A stretch of DNA of 64,000 bases from Canna indica (GCA_034359265.1 CP136898.1:55913501-55977500), one strand, 5' to 3'; counted from the first letter of the stretch, positions 1 through 12,636 are shown. The notes: generated by a model from the letters alone, not told the origin. Translations and numbers: made by a program.

Positions 1-64
1 AGCGACTCCAGAATATTCACTGTGATGGGAGAAGTTGTTAATCTAGTTAGTTATGACAAACAAA

Positions 65-78
65 TGCAAAGAATTGCA
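65..78. repeat. 14-bp dyad tgcaa-n4-ttgca (one example)
   Basis: Inverted arms TGCAA and TTGCA with a 4-base spacer, at bases 65-78 of the unit. The spacer changes (AGAA or ATAA) while the arms stay in most subfamilies. C breaks one arm (TTGTA). The few other breaks are single cases, such as 'ctgcaaag', which keeps the arms, and 'atgctaag'. Confidence 0.7.
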
Positions 79-96
79 CGCTTTTTGGAATAGAAT

Positions 97-107
97 CTTC
101 AACGAAG
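97..107. repeat. 11-bp dyad cttc-n3-gaag in the conserved core (one example)
   Basis: CTTC and GAAG flank AAC at bases 97-107 of the unit, inside the least variable part of the monomer. The K-type 'attttcaacgaag' breaks one position. On the minus strand this region reads 'cttcgttgaag', which has a partial likeness to the start of the CENP-B box (see rejected items). Confidence 0.65.
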
Positions 108-810
108 CCGACTGATTGAACTTTAGGGTATCGGCTAGAAACGCCCAGCAATCTGAGTCCCGAGCGACTCCAGAACATTCAATGTGATTGGAGAAGTTGT
201 TAATCGAGTTATTTATGACAAACTAATGCAAATAATTGCACGCTTTTTGGAATAGAATCTTCAACGAAGCCGACTGATTGAACTTCAGGGTATCGGCTAG
301 AAACGCCCAGCAATCTAAGTCGCGAGCGACTCCAGAACATTCACTGTGATGGGAGAAGTTGTTAATCGAGTTATTTATGACAAACTAATGCAAAGAATTG
401 TACGCTTTTTGGAATAGAATCTTCAACGAAGCCGACTGATTGAATTTCAGGGTATCGGCTAGAAACGCCCAGCAATCTGAGTCCCGAGCGACTCCAGAAC
501 ATTCACTGTGATGAGAGAAGTTGTTAATATAGTTAGTTATGACAAACTAATGCAAAGAATTGCACGCTTTTTGAAATAGAATCTTCAACGAAGCCGACTG
601 ATTGAACTTTAGGGTATCGGCTAGAAACGCCCAGCAATCTGAGTCGCGAGCGACTGTAGAACATTCACTGTGATGGGAGAAGTTGTTAATCGAGTTATTT
701 ATGACAAACTAATGCAAAGAATTGCACGCTTTTTGGAATAGAATCTTCAACGAAGTCGACTGATTGAACTTCAGGGTATCGGCTAGAAACGCCCAGCAAT
801 CTGAGTCCCG

Positions 811-972
811 AGCGACTCCAGAACATTCACTGTGATGGGAGAAGTTGTTAATCTAGTTAGTTATGACAAACTAATGCAAAGAATTGCACGCTTTTTGGAA
901 TAGAATCTTCAACGAAGCCGACTGATTGAACTTTAGGGTATCGGCTAGAAACGCCCAGCAATCTGAGTCGCG
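811..972. repeat. Representative monomer (subfamily F) and key to the subfamilies
   Basis: Diagnostic changes, numbered from 'agcgac' = 1. A: 14T, 44T, 50G, 62A, 124T. B: 20A, 27T, 71T. C: 77T, 121T. D: 28A, 43A, 44T, 50G, 124T. E: 8G with 9T or 9C, 108T. F: 44T, 50G, 124T. G: 126T, 133T. H: 14A, 80A, 113A, 126C, 142T. I: 41T. J: 51C, 113A, 126C, 142T, 149T. K: as I but with T in 'gaatttt' and 137T. L: 20A, 109G, often 126A. M: 9T, 42C, 44C, 50G, 53T. N: 53T, 59G, 60T, 62G. O: 87T, preceded by 'gtcgcaag'. Base 160 is G or C. The least variable parts are about 81-107 and 136-148; the most variable is 41-53. This monomer's own span shows the F state. Confidence 0.9.
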
Positions 973-980
973 AGCGACTC
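965..980. repeat. 16-bp dyad at the unit junction (one example)
   Basis: 'gagtcgc' and 'gcgactc' are perfect inverted arms separated by GA (bases 155-161 and 2-8 of the unit). Monomers ending in gtcccg, or followed by 'agtgac' or 'gactg', break one arm position. O copies ('gcaagc') also lose one pair. The dyad is therefore perfect in only part of the array, and its state follows the subfamily joint. A protein-binding or cruciform role is possible but only inferred. Confidence 0.75.
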
Positions 981-1296
981 CAGAACATTCACTGTGATGG
1001 GAGAAGTTGTTAATCGAGTTATTTATGACAAACTAATGCAAAGAATTGCACGCTTTTTGGAATAGAATCTTCAACGAAGCCGACTGATTGAACTTCATGG
1101 TATCTGCTAGAAACGCCCAGCAATCTGAGTCGCGAGCGACTCCAGAAAATTCACTGTGATGGGAGAAGTTGTTAATCGAGTTATTTATGACAAACTAATG
1201 CAAAGAATTGCACACTTTTTGGAATAGAATCTTCAACGAAGCCGACAGATTGAACTTCACGGTATCGACTAGAAATGCCCAGCAATCTGATTCCCG

Positions 1297-2268
1297 AGCG
1301 ACTCCAGAACATTCACTGTGATGGGAGAAGTTGTTATTCGAGTTATTTATGACAAACTAATGCAAAGAATTGCACGCTTTTTGGAATAGAATCTTCAACG
1401 AAGCCGACTGATTGAACTTCAGGGTATCGGCTAGAAACGCCCAGCAATCTGAGTCGCGAGTGACTCCAGAACATTCACTGTGATGGGAGAAGTTGTTAAT
1501 CGAGTTATCTATGACAAACTAATGCAAAGAATTGCACGCTTTTTGGAATAGAATCTTCAACGAAGCCGACAGATTGAACTTCACGGTATCGGCTAGAAAT
1601 GCCCAGTAATCTGAGTCCCGAGCGACTCCAGAACATTCACTGTGATGGGAGAAGTTGTTATTCGAGTTATTTATGACAAACTAATGCAAAGAATTGCACG
1701 CTTTTTGGAATAGAATCTTCAACGAAGCCGACTGATTGAACTTCAGGGTATCGGCTAGAAACGCCCAGCAATCTGAGTCGCGAGTGACTCCAGAACATTC
1801 ACTGTGATGGGAGAAGTTGTTAATCGAGTTATCTATGACAAACTAATGCAAAGAATTGCACGCTTTTTGGAATAGAATCTTCAACGAAGCCGACAGATTG
1901 AACTTCACGGTATCGGCTAGAAATGCCCAGTAATCTGAGTCCCGAGCGACTCCAGAACATTCACTGTGATGGGAGAAGTTGTTATTCGAGTTATTTATGA
2001 CAAACTAATGCAAAGAATTGCACGCTTTTTGGAATAGAATCTTCAACGAAGCCGACTGATTGAACTTCAGGGTATCGGCTAGAAACGCCCAGCAATCTGA
2101 GTCGCGAGTGACTCCAGAACATTCACTGTGATGGGAGAAGTTGTTAATCGAGTTATCTATGACAAACTAATGCAAAGAATTGCACGCTTTTTGGAATAGA
2201 ATCTTCAACGAAGCCGACAGATTGAACTTCACGGTGTCGGCTAGAAATGCCCAGTAATCTGAGTCCCG
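1297..2268. repeat. I-J dimer repeated three times
   Basis: Inside HOR block 1 the 324-bp pair I-J is repeated in tandem. I has 'gttattcgag'. J has 'agtgac', 'gttatctatg', 'gacagatt' and 'cagtaat'. The third J differs by 'ggtgtcgg'. The same triple, including the variant third J, is at 7939-8910 and 16039-17010, so it was copied as part of the larger 19-monomer block rather than formed three times. Confidence 0.88.
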
Positions 2269-2430
2269 AGCGACTCCAGAACATTCACTGTGATGGGAGA
2301 AGTTGTTATTCGAGTTATTTATGACAAACTAATGCAAAGAATTGCACGCTTTTTGGAATAGAATTTTCAACGAAGCCGACTGATTGAACTTCAGGGTATC
2401 GGCTTGAAACGCCCAGCAATCTGAGTCCCG

Positions 2431-3078
2431 AGCGACTCCAGAACATTCAATGTGATGGGAGAAGTTGTTAATCGAGTTATTTATGACAAACTAATGCAAA
2501 GAATTGCACGCTTTTTGGAATAGAATCTTCAACGAAGCGGACTGATTGAACTTCAAGGTATCGGCTAGAAACGCCCAGCAATCTGAGTCGCGAGCGACTC
2601 TAGAACATTCACTGTGATGGGAGAAGTTGTTAACCCAGTTAGTTTTGACAAACTAATGCAAAGAATTGCACGCTTTTTGGAATAGAATCTTCAACGAAGC
2701 CGACTGATTGAACTTCAGGGTATCGGCTAGAAACGCCCAGCAATCTGAGTCCCGAGCGACTCCAGAACATTCAATGTGATGGGAGAAGTTGTTAATCGAG
2801 TTATTTATGACAAACTAATGCAAAGAATTGCACGCTTTTTGGAATAGAATCTTCAACGAAGCGGACTGATTGAACTTCAAGGTATCGGCTAGAAACGCCC
2901 AGCAATCTGAGTCGCGAGTGACTCTAGAACATTCACTGTGATGGGAGAAGTTGTTAACCCAGTTAGTTTTGACAAACTAATGCAAAGAATTGCACGCTTT
3001 TTGGAATAGAATCTTCAACGAAGCCGACTGATTGAACTTCAGGGTATCGGCTAGAAACGCCCAGCAATCTGAGTCGCG
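2431..3078. repeat. L-M dimer repeated twice
   Basis: L (20A, 109G, 126A) and M (9T, 'gttaaccc', 'gttttgac') form a 324-bp dimer present twice. The second M is preceded by 'cgagtgac' rather than 'cgagcgac'. Equivalent double dimers are at 9073-9720 and 17173-17820, and a variant at 20089-20736 has 'gtgttggg' in its second L. M carries the palindromes TCTAGA and GTTAAC, which mark this subfamily. Confidence 0.88.
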
Positions 3079-3726
3079 AGTGACTCCAGAACATTCACTG
3101 TGATGGGAGAAGTTGTTAATCGAGTTATCTATGACAAACTAATGCAAAGAATTGCACGCTTTTTGGAATAGAATCTTCAACGAAGCCGACAGATTGAACT
3201 TCACGGTATCGGCTAGAAATGCCCAGTAATCTGAGTCCCGAGCGACTCCAGAACATTCACTGTGATGGGAGAAGTTGTTATTCGAGTTATTTATGATAAA
3301 CTAATGCAAAGAATTGCACGCTTTTTGGAATAGAATTTTCAACGAAGCCGACTGATTGAACTTCAGGGTATCGGCTTGAAACGCCCAGCAATCTGAGTCC
3401 CGAGCGACTCCAGAACATTCAATGTGATGGGAGAAGTTGTTAATCGAGTTATTTATGACAAACTAATGCAAAGAATTGCACGCTTTTTGGAATAGAATCT
3501 TCAACGAAGCGGACTGATTGAACTTCAAGGTATCGGCTAGAAACGCCCAGCAATCTGAGTCGCGAGTGACTCTAGAACATTCACTGTGATGGGAGAAGTT
3601 GTTAACCCAGTTAGTTTTGACAAACTAATGCAAAGAATTGCACGCTTTTTGGAATAGAATCTTCAACGAAGCCGACTGATTGAACTTCAGGGTATCGGCT
3701 AGAAACGCCCAGCAATATGAGTCCCG

Positions 3727-4698
3727 AGCGACTCCAGAATATTCACTGTGATGGGAGAAGTTGTTAATCTAGTTAGTTATGACAAACAAATGCAAAGAAT
3801 TGCACGCTTTTTGGAATAGAATCTTCAACGAAGCCGACTGATTGAACTTTAGGGTATCGGCTAGAAACGCCCAGCAATCTGAGTCCCGAGCGACTCCAGA
3901 ACATTCAATGTGATTGGAGAAGTTGTTAATCGAGTTATTTATGACAAACTAATGCAAATAATTGCACGCTTTTTGGAATAGAATCTTCAACGAAGCCGAC
4001 TGATTGAACTTCAGGGTATCGGCTAGAAACGCCCAGCAATCTGAGTCGCGAGCGACTCCAGAACATTCACTGTGATGGGAGAAGTTGTTAATCGAGTTAT
4101 TTATGACAAACTAATGCAAAGAATTGTACGCTTTTTGGAATAGAATCTTCAACGAAGCCGACTGATTGAATTTCAGGGTATCGGCTAGAAACGCCCAGCA
4201 ATCTGAGTCCCGAGCGACTCCAGAACATTCACTGTGATGAGAGAAGTTGTTAATATAGTTAGTTATGACAAACTAATGCAAAGAATTGCACGTTTTTTGG
4301 AATAGAATCTTCAACGAAGCCGACTGATTGAACTTTAGGGTATCGGCTAGAAACGCCCAGCAATCTGAGTCGCGAGCGACTGTAGAACATTCACTGTGAT
4401 GGGAGAAGTTGTTAATCGAGTTATTTATGACAAACTAATGCAAAGAATTGCACGCTTTTTGGAATAGAATCTTCAACGAAGCGGACTGATTGAACTTCAA
4501 GGTATCGGCTAGAAACGCCCAGCAATCTGAGTCGCGAGCGACTCTAGAACATTCACTGTGATGGGAGAAGTTGTTAACCCAGTTAGTTTTGACAAACTAA
4601 TGCAAAGAATTGCACGCTTTTTGGAATAGAATCTTCAACGAAGCCGACTGATTGAACTTCAGGGTATCGGCTAGAAACGCCCAGCAATCTGAGTCCCG
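3727..4698. repeat. HOR block 2, 6 monomers
   Basis: Order A B C D E/L M. The fifth monomer (4375-4536) begins as E ('gactgtag') and ends as L ('gaagcgg', 'cttcaagg'), which skips F to K. Near-identical six-monomer blocks are at 9721-10692, 13771-14742 and 17821-18792. D here has 'cacgttttttgg', shared with the copy at 13771 only. Confidence 0.9.
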
Positions 4699-6642
4699 AG
4701 CGACTCCAGAATATTCACTGTGATGGGAGAAGTTGTTAATCTAGTTAGTTATGACAAACAAATGCAAAGAATTGCACGCTTTTTGGAATAGAATCTTCAA
4801 CGAAGCCGACTGATTGAACTTTAGGGTATCGGCTAGAAACGCCCAGCAATCTGAGTCCCGAGCGACTCCAGAACATTCAATGTGATTGGAGAAGTTGTTA
4901 ATCGAGTTATTTATGACAAACTAATGCAAATAATTGCACGCTTTTTGGAATAGAATCTTCAACGAAGCCGACTGATTGAACTTCAGGGTATCGGCTAGAA
5001 ACGCCCAGCAATCTAAGTCGCGAGCGACTCCAGAACATTCACTGTGATGGGATAAGTTGTTAATCGAGTTATTTATGACAAACTAATGCAAAGAATTGTA
5101 CGCTTTTTGGAATAGAATCTTCAACGAAGCCGACTGATTGAATTTCAGGGTATCGGCTAGAAACGCCCAGCAATCTGAGTCCCGAGCGACTCCAGAACAT
5201 TCACTGTGATGAGAGAAGTTGTTAATATAGTTAGTTATGACAAACTAATGCAAAGAATTGCACGCTTTTTGAAATAGAATCTTCAACGAAGCCGACTGAT
5301 TGAACTTTAGGGTATCGGCTAGAAACGCCCAGCAATCTGAGTCGCGAGCGACTGTAGAACATTCACTGTGATGGGAGAAGTTGTTAATCGAGTTATTTAT
5401 GACAAACTAATGCAAAGAATTGCACGCTTTTTGGAATAGAATCTTCAACGAAGTCGACTGATTGAACTTCAGGGTATCGGCTAGAAACGCCCAGCAATCT
5501 GAGTCCCGAGCGACTCCAGAACATTCACTGTGATGGGAGAAGTTGTTAATCTAGTTAGTTATGACAAACTAATGCAAAGAATTGCACGCTTTTTGGAATA
5601 GAATCTTCAACGAAGCCGACTGATTGAACTTTAGGGTATCGGCTAGAAACGCCCAGCAATCTGTGTCGCGAGCGACTCCAGAACATTCACTGTGATGGGA
5701 GAAGTTGTTAATCGAGTTATTTATGACAAACTAATGCAAAGAATTGCACGCTTTTTGGAATAGAATCTTCAACGAAGCCGACTGATTGAACTTCATGGTA
5801 TCTGCTAGAAACGCCCAGCAATCTGAGTCGCGAGCGACTCCAGAAAATTCACTGTGATGGGAGAAGTTGTTAATCGAGTTATTTATGACAAACTAATGCA
5901 AAGAATTGCACACTTTTTGGAATAGAATCTTCAACGAAGCCGACAGATTGAACTTCACGGTATCGACTAGAAATGCCCAGCAATCTGATTCCCGAGCGAC
6001 TCCAGAACATTCACTGTGATGGGAGAAGTTGTTATTCGAGTTATTTATGACAAACTAATGCAAAGAATTGCACGCTTTTTGGAATAGAATCTTCAACGAA
6101 GCCGACTGATTGAACTTCAGGGTATCGGCTAGAAACGCCCAGCAATCTGAGTCGCTAGTGACTCCAGAACATTCACTGTGATGGGAGAAGTTGTTAATCG
6201 AGTTATCTATGACAAACTAATGCAAAGAATTGCACGCTTTTTGGAATAGAATCTTCAACGAAGCCGACAGATTGAACTTCACGGTATCGGCTAGAAATGC
6301 CCAGTAATCTGAGTCCCGAGCGACTCCAGAACATTCACTGTGATGGGAGAAGTTGTTATTCGAGTTATTTATGACAAACTAATGCAAAGAATTGCACGCT
6401 TTTTGGAATAGAATCTTCAACGAAGCGGACTGATTGAACTTCAAGGTATCGGCTAGAAACGCCCAGCAATCTGAGTCGCGAGCGACTCTAGAACATTCAC
6501 TGTGATGGGAGAAGTTGTTAACCCAGTTAGTTTTGACAAACTAATGCAAAGAATTGCACGCTTTTTGGAATAGAATCTTCAACGAAGCCGACTGATTGAA
6601 CTTCAGGGTATCGGCTAGAAACGCCCAGCAATCTGAGTCCCG
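4699..6642. repeat. HOR block 3, 12 monomers
   Basis: Order A B C D E F G H I J I/L M. The eleventh monomer (6319-6480) starts with the I mark 'gttattcgag' and ends with the L marks 'gaagcgg' and 'cttcaagg', so the pass jumps from I to M. The G monomer is preceded by 'ctgtgtcgcg', shared with the 6643 block. Confidence 0.9.
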
Positions 6643-9600
6643 AGCGACTCCAGAATATTCACTGTGATGGGAGAAGTTGTTAATCTAGTTAGTTATGACA
6701 AACAAATGCAAAGAATTGCACGCTTTTTGGAATAGAATCTTCAACGAAGCCGACTGATTGAACTTTAGGGTATCGGCTAGAAACGCCCAGCAATCTGAGT
6801 CCCGAGCGACTCCAGAACATTCAATGTGATTGGAGAAGTTGTTAATCGAGTTATTTATGACAAACTAATGCAAATAATTGCACGCTTTTTGGAATAGAAT
6901 CTTCAACGAAGCCGACTGATTGAACTTCAGGGTATCGGCTAGAAACGCCCAGCAATCTAAGTCGCGAGCGACTCCAGAACATTCACTGTGATGGGAGAAG
7001 TTGTTAATCGAGTTATTTATGACAAACTAATGCAAAGAATTGTACGCTTTTTGGAATAGAATCTTCAACGAAGCCGACTGATTGAATTTCAGGGTATCGG
7101 CTAGAAACGCCCAGCAATCTGAGTCCCGAGCGACTCCAGAACATTCACTGTGATGAGAGAAGTTGTTAATATAGTTAGTTATGACAAACTAATGCAAAGA
7201 ATTGCACGCTTTTTGAAATAGAATCTTCAACGAAGCCGACTGATTGAACTTTAGGGTATCGGCTAGAAACGCCCAGCAATCTGAGTCGCGAGCGACTGTA
7301 GAACATTCACTGTGATGGGAGAAGTTGTTAATCGAGTTATTTATGACAAACTAATGCAAAGAATTGCACGCTTTTTGGAATAGAATCTTCAACGAAGTCG
7401 ACTGATTGAACTTCAGGGTATCGGCTAGAAACGCCCAGCAATCTGAGTCCCGAGCGACTCCAGAACATTCACTGTGATGGGAGAAGTTGTTAATCTAGTT
7501 AGTTATGACAAACTAATGCAAAGAATTGCACGCTTTTTGGAATAGAATCTTCAACGAAGCCGACTGATTGAACTTTAGGGTATCGGCTAGAAACGCCCAG
7601 CAATCTGTGTCGCGAGCGACTCCAGAACATTCACTGTGATGGGAGAAGTTGTTAATCGAGTTATTTATGACAAACTAATGCAAAGAATTGCACGCTTTTT
7701 GGAATAGAATCTTCAACGAAGCCGACTGATTGAACTTCATGGTATCTGCTAGAAACGCCCAGCAATCTGAGTCGCGAGCGACTCCAGAAAATTCACTGTG
7801 ATGGGAGAAGTTGTTAATCGAGTTATTTATGACAAACTAATGCAAAGAATTGCACACTTTTTGGAATAGAATCTTCAACGAAGCCGACAGATTGAACTTC
7901 ACGGTATCGACTAGAAATGCCCAGCAATCTGATTCCCGAGCGACTCCAGAACATTCACTGTGATGGGAGAAGTTGTTATTCGAGTTATTTATGACAAACT
8001 AATGCAAAGAATTGCACGCTTTTTGGAATAGAATCTTCAACGAAGCCGACTGATTGAACTTCAGGGTATCGGCTAGAAACGCCCAGCAATCTGAGTCGCG
8101 AGTGACTCCAGAACATTCACTGTGATGGGAGAAGTTGTTAATCGAGTTATCTATGACAAACTAATGCAAAGAATTGCACGCTTTTTGGAATAGAATCTTC
8201 AACGAAGCCGACAGATTGAACTTCACGGTATCGGCTAGAAATGCCCAGTAATCTGAGTCCCGAGCGACTCCAGAACATTCACTGTGATGGGAGAAGTTGT
8301 TATTCGAGTTATTTATGACAAACTAATGCAAAGAATTGCACGCTTTTTGGAATAGAATCTTCAACGAAGCCGACTGATTGAACTTCAGGGTATCGGCTAG
8401 AAACGCCCAGCAATCTGAGTCGCGAGTGACTCCAGAACATTCACTGTGATGGGAGAAGTTGTTAATCGAGTTATCTATGACAAACTAATGCAAAGAATTG
8501 CACGCTTTTTGGAATAGAATCTTCAACGAAGCCGACAGATTGAACTTCACGGTATCGGCTAGAAATGCCCAGTAATCTGAGTCCCGAGCGACTCCAGAAC
8601 ATTCACTGTGATGGGAGAAGTTGTTATTCGAGTTATTTATGACAAACTAATGCAAAGAATTGCACGCTTTTTGGAATAGAATCTTCAACGAAGCCGACTG
8701 ATTGAACTTCAGGGTATCGGCTAGAAACGCCCAGCAATCTGAGTCGCGAGTGACTCCAGAACATTCACTGTGATGGGAGAAGTTGTTAATCGAGTTATCT
8801 ATGACAAACTAATGCAAAGAATTGCACGCTTTTTGGAATAGAATCTTCAACGAAGCCGACAGATTGAACTTCACGGTGTCGGCTAGAAATGCCCAGTAAT
8901 CTGAGTCCCGAGCGACTCCAGAACATTCACTGTGATGGGAGAAGTTGTTATTCGAGTTATTTATGACAAACTAATGCAAAGAATTGCACGCTTTTTGGAA
9001 TAGAATTTTCAACGAAGCCGACTGATTGAACTTCAGGGTATCGGCTTGAAACGCCCAGCAATCTGAGTCCCGAGCGACTCCAGAACATTCAATGTGATGG
9101 GAGAAGTTGTTAATCGAGTTATTTATGACAAACTAATGCAAAGAATTGCACGCTTTTTGGAATAGAATCTTCAACGAAGCGGACTGATTGAACTTCAAGG
9201 TATCGGCTAGAAACGCCCAGCAATCTGAGTCGCGAGCGACTCTAGAACATTCACTGTGATGGGAGAAATTGTTAACCCAGTTAGTTTTGACAAACTAATG
9301 CAAAGAATTGCACGCTTTTTGGAATAGAATCTTCAACGAAGCCGACTGATTGAACTTCAGGGTATCGGCTAGAAACGCCCAGCAATCTGAGTCCCGAGCG
9401 ACTCCAGAACATTCAATGTGATGGGAGAAGTTGTTAATCGAGTTATTTATGACAAACTAATGCAAAGAATTGCACGCTTTTTGGAATAGAATCTTCAACG
9501 AAGCGGACTGATTGAACTTCAAGGTATCGGCTAGAAACGCCCAGCAATCTGAGTCGCGAGTGACTCTAGAACATTCACTGTGATGGGAGAAGTTGTTAAC

Positions 9601-9720
9601 CCAGTTAGTTTTGACAAACTAATGCAAAGAATTGCACGCTTTTTGGAATAGAATCTTCAACGAAGCCGACTGATTGAACTTCAGGGTATCGGCTAGAAAC
9701 GCCCAGCAATATGAGTCCCG
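6643..9720. repeat. HOR block 4, 19 monomers
   Basis: Order A B C D E F G H, I-J three times, K, L-M twice. It repeats 1-3078 at an offset of 6,642 bp (41 monomers) and recurs at 14743-17820 at an offset of 8,100 bp (50 monomers). One private change is 'gagaaatt' in the first M near 9265. Confidence 0.9.
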
Positions 9721-10692
9721 AGCGACTCCAGAATATTCACTGTGATGGGAGAAGTTGTTAATCTAGTTAGTTATGACAAACAAATGCAAAGAATTGCACG
9801 CTTTTTGGAATAGAATCTTCAACGAAGCCGACTGATTGAACTTTAGGGTATCGGCTAGAAACGCCCAGCAATCTGAGTCCCGAGCGACTCCAGAACATTC
9901 AATGTGATTGGAGAAGTTGTTAATCGAGTTATTTATGACAAACTAATGCAAATAATTGCACGCTTTTTGGAATAGAATCTTCAACGAAGCCGACTGATTG
10001 AACTTCAGGGTATCGGCTAGAAACGCCCAGCAATCTGAGTCGCGAGCGACTCCAGAACATTCACTGTGATGGGAGAAGTTGTTAATCGAGTTATTTATGA
10101 CAAACTAATGCAAAGAATTGTACGATTTTTGGAATAGAATCTTCAACGAAGCCGACTGATTGAATTTCAGGGTATCGGCTAGAAACGCCCAGCAATCTGA
10201 GTCCCGAGCGACTCCAGAACATTCACTGTGATGAGAGAAGTTGTTAATATAGTTAGTTATGACAAACTAATGCAAAGAATTGCACGCTTTTTGGAATAAA
10301 ATCTTCAACGAAGCCGACTGATTGAACTTTAGGGTATCGGCTAGAAACGCCCAGCAATCTGAGTCGCGAGCGACTGTAGAACATTCACTGTGATGGGAGA
10401 AGTTGTTAATCGAGTTATTTATGACAAACTAATGCAAAGAATTGCACGCTTTTTGGAATAGAATCTTCAACGAAGCGGACTGATTGAACTTCAAGGTATC
10501 GGCTAGAAACGCCCAGCAATCTGAGTCGCGAGCGACTCTAGAACATTCACTGTGATGGGAGAAGTTGTTAACCCAGTTAGTTTTGACAAACTAATGCAAA
10601 GAATTGCACGCTTTTTGGAATAGAATCTTCAACGAAGCCGACTGATTGAACTTCAGGGTATCGGCTAGAAACGCCCAGCAATCTGAGTCCCG
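9721..10692. repeat. HOR block 5, 6 monomers
   Basis: Order A B C D E/L M, the same form as 3727-4698. C has 'tacgattttt' (shared with 18145 and 23975) and D has the private 'ggaataaaat'. The E/L recombinant monomer is 10369-10530. Confidence 0.9.
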
Positions 10693-12636
10693 AGCGACTC
10701 CAGAATATTCACTGTGATGGGAGAAGTTGTTAATCTAGTTAGTTATGACAAACAAATGCAAAGAATTGCACGCTTTTTGGAATAGAATCTTCAACGAAGC
10801 CGACTGATTGAACTTTAGGGTATCGGCTAGAAACGCCCAGCAATCTGAGTCCCGAGCGACTCCAGAACATTCAATGTGATTGGAGAAGTTGTTAATCGAG
10901 TTATTTATGACAAACTAATGCAAATAATTGCACGCTTTTTGGAATAGAATCTTCAACGAAGCCGACTGATTGAACTTCAGGGTATCGGCTAGAAACGCCC
11001 AGCAATCTGAGTCGCGAGCGACTCCAGAACATTCACTGTGATGGGAGAAGTTGTTAATCGAGTTATTTATGACAAACTAATGCAAAGAATTGTACGCTTT
11101 TTGGAATAGAATCTTCAACGAAGCCGACTGATTGAATTTCAGGGTATCGGCTAGAAACGCCCAGCAATCTGAGTCCCGAGCGACTCCAGAACATTCACTG
11201 TGATGAGAGAAGTTGTTAATATAGTTAGTTATGACAAACTAATGCAAAGAATTGCACGCTTTTTGAAATAGAATCTTCAACGAAGCCGACTGATTGAACT
11301 TTAGGGTATCGGCTAGAAACGCCCAGCAATCTGAGTCGCGAGCGACTGTAGAACATTCACTGTGATGGGAGAAGTTGTTAATCGAGTTATTTATGACAAA
11401 CTAATGCAAAGAATTGCACGCTTTTTGGAATAGAATCTTCAACGAAGTCGACTGATTGAACTTCAGGGTATCGGCTAGAAACGCCCAGCAATCTGAGTCC
11501 CGAGCGACTCCAGAACATTCACTGTGATGGGAGAAGTTGTTAATCTAGTTAGTTATGACAAACTAATGCAAAGAATTGCACGCTTTTTGGAATAGAATCT
11601 TCAACGAAGCCGACTGATTGAACTTTAGGGTATCGGCTAGAAACGCCCAGCAATCAGAGTCGCGAGCGACTCCAGAACATTCACTGTGATGGGAGAAGTT
11701 GTTAATCGAGTTATTTATGACAAACTAATGCAAAGAATTGCACGCTTTTTGGAATAGAATCTTCAACGAAGCCGACTGATTGAACTTCATGGTATCTGCT
11801 AGAAACGCCCAGCAATCTGAGTCGCGAGCGACTCCAGAAAATTCACTGTGATGGGACAAGTAGTTAATCGAGTTATTTATGACAAACTAATGCAAAGAAT
11901 TGCACACTTTTTGGAATAGAATCTTCAACGAAGCCGACAGATTGAACTTCACGGTATCGACTAGAAATGCCCAGCAATCTGATTCCCGAGCGACTCCAGA
12001 ACATTCACTGTGATGGGAGAAGTTGTTAATCGAGTTATTTATGACAAACTAATGCAAAGAATTGCACGCTTTTTGGAATAGAATCTTCAACGAAGCGGAC
12101 TGATTGAACTTCAAGGTATCGGCTAGAAACGCCCAGCAATCTGAGTCGCGAGCGACTCTAGAACATTCACTGTGATGGGAGAAGTTGTTAACCCAGTTAG
12201 TTTTGACAAACTAATGCAAAGAATTGCACGCTTTTTGGAATAGAATCTTCAACGAAGCCGACTGATTGAACTTCAGGGTATCGGCTAGAAACGCCCAGCA
12301 ATCTGAGTCCCGAGCGACTCCAGAACATTCAATGTGATGGGAGAAGTTGTTAATCGAGTTATTTATGACAAACTAATGCAAAGAATTGCACGCTTTTTGG
12401 AATAGAATCTTCAACGAAGCGGACTGATTGAACTTCAAGGTATCGGCTAGAAACGCCCAGCAATCTGAGTCGCGAGTGACTCTAGAACATTCACTGTGAT
12501 GGGAGAAGTTGTTAACCCAGTTAGTTTTGACAAACTAATGCAAAGAATTGCACTCTTTTTGGAATAGAATCTTCAACGAAGCCGACTGATTGAACTTCAG
12601 GGTATCGGCTAGAAACGCCCAGCAATATGAGTCCCG
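10693..12636. repeat. HOR block 6, 12 monomers
   Basis: Order A B C D E F G H, then a monomer with an L 3' half (11989-12150), then M L M. G is preceded by 'aatcagag', a change shared with 18793-20736 and its duplicate, which links these blocks by descent. H has private changes 'gggacaagtag' near 11854. Confidence 0.88.

Larger units (their letters stand above)
1..3726. repeat. HOR block 1, 23 monomers
   Basis: Order read directly: A B C D E F G H, then I-J three times, K, L-M twice, then J K L M. This is the longest pass through the subfamily order in the window. The first 19 monomers (1-3078) recur at 6643-9720, and the last four (J K L M, with a shared 'gataaac' change in K) recur at 13123-13770. 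The block ends at M; the next monomer is A, with 'aatatgag' at the junction. Confidence 0.9.

Noticed and set aside
81..87. T5 or T6 run as an RNA polymerase III terminator
   Set aside because: Each monomer has 'ctttttgg' (six T in O types), but I see no A-box and B-box promoter pair ahead of it, so nothing supports a pol III gene.
97..110. Possible CENP-B box on the minus strand
   Set aside because: The minus strand has TTCG followed four bases later by A, as in the CENP-B box, but the essential CGGG part reads TTCT. Only five of nine essential bases match, so I do not call it.
122..128. TTTAGGG, the plant-type telomere unit
   Set aside because: It occurs once per monomer, only in A, D and F types (cttcaggg changed to ctttaggg), never in tandem. 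It is a single substitution and not telomeric DNA, and it does not tell the host.
1..162. Relation to named plant and animal satellites such as the 178-180-bp Arabidopsis, 171-bp alpha and 91-92-bp soybean repeats
   Set aside because: Unit length differs and I see no extended sequence likeness to those I can recall. Short shared words are not evidence without an alignment.
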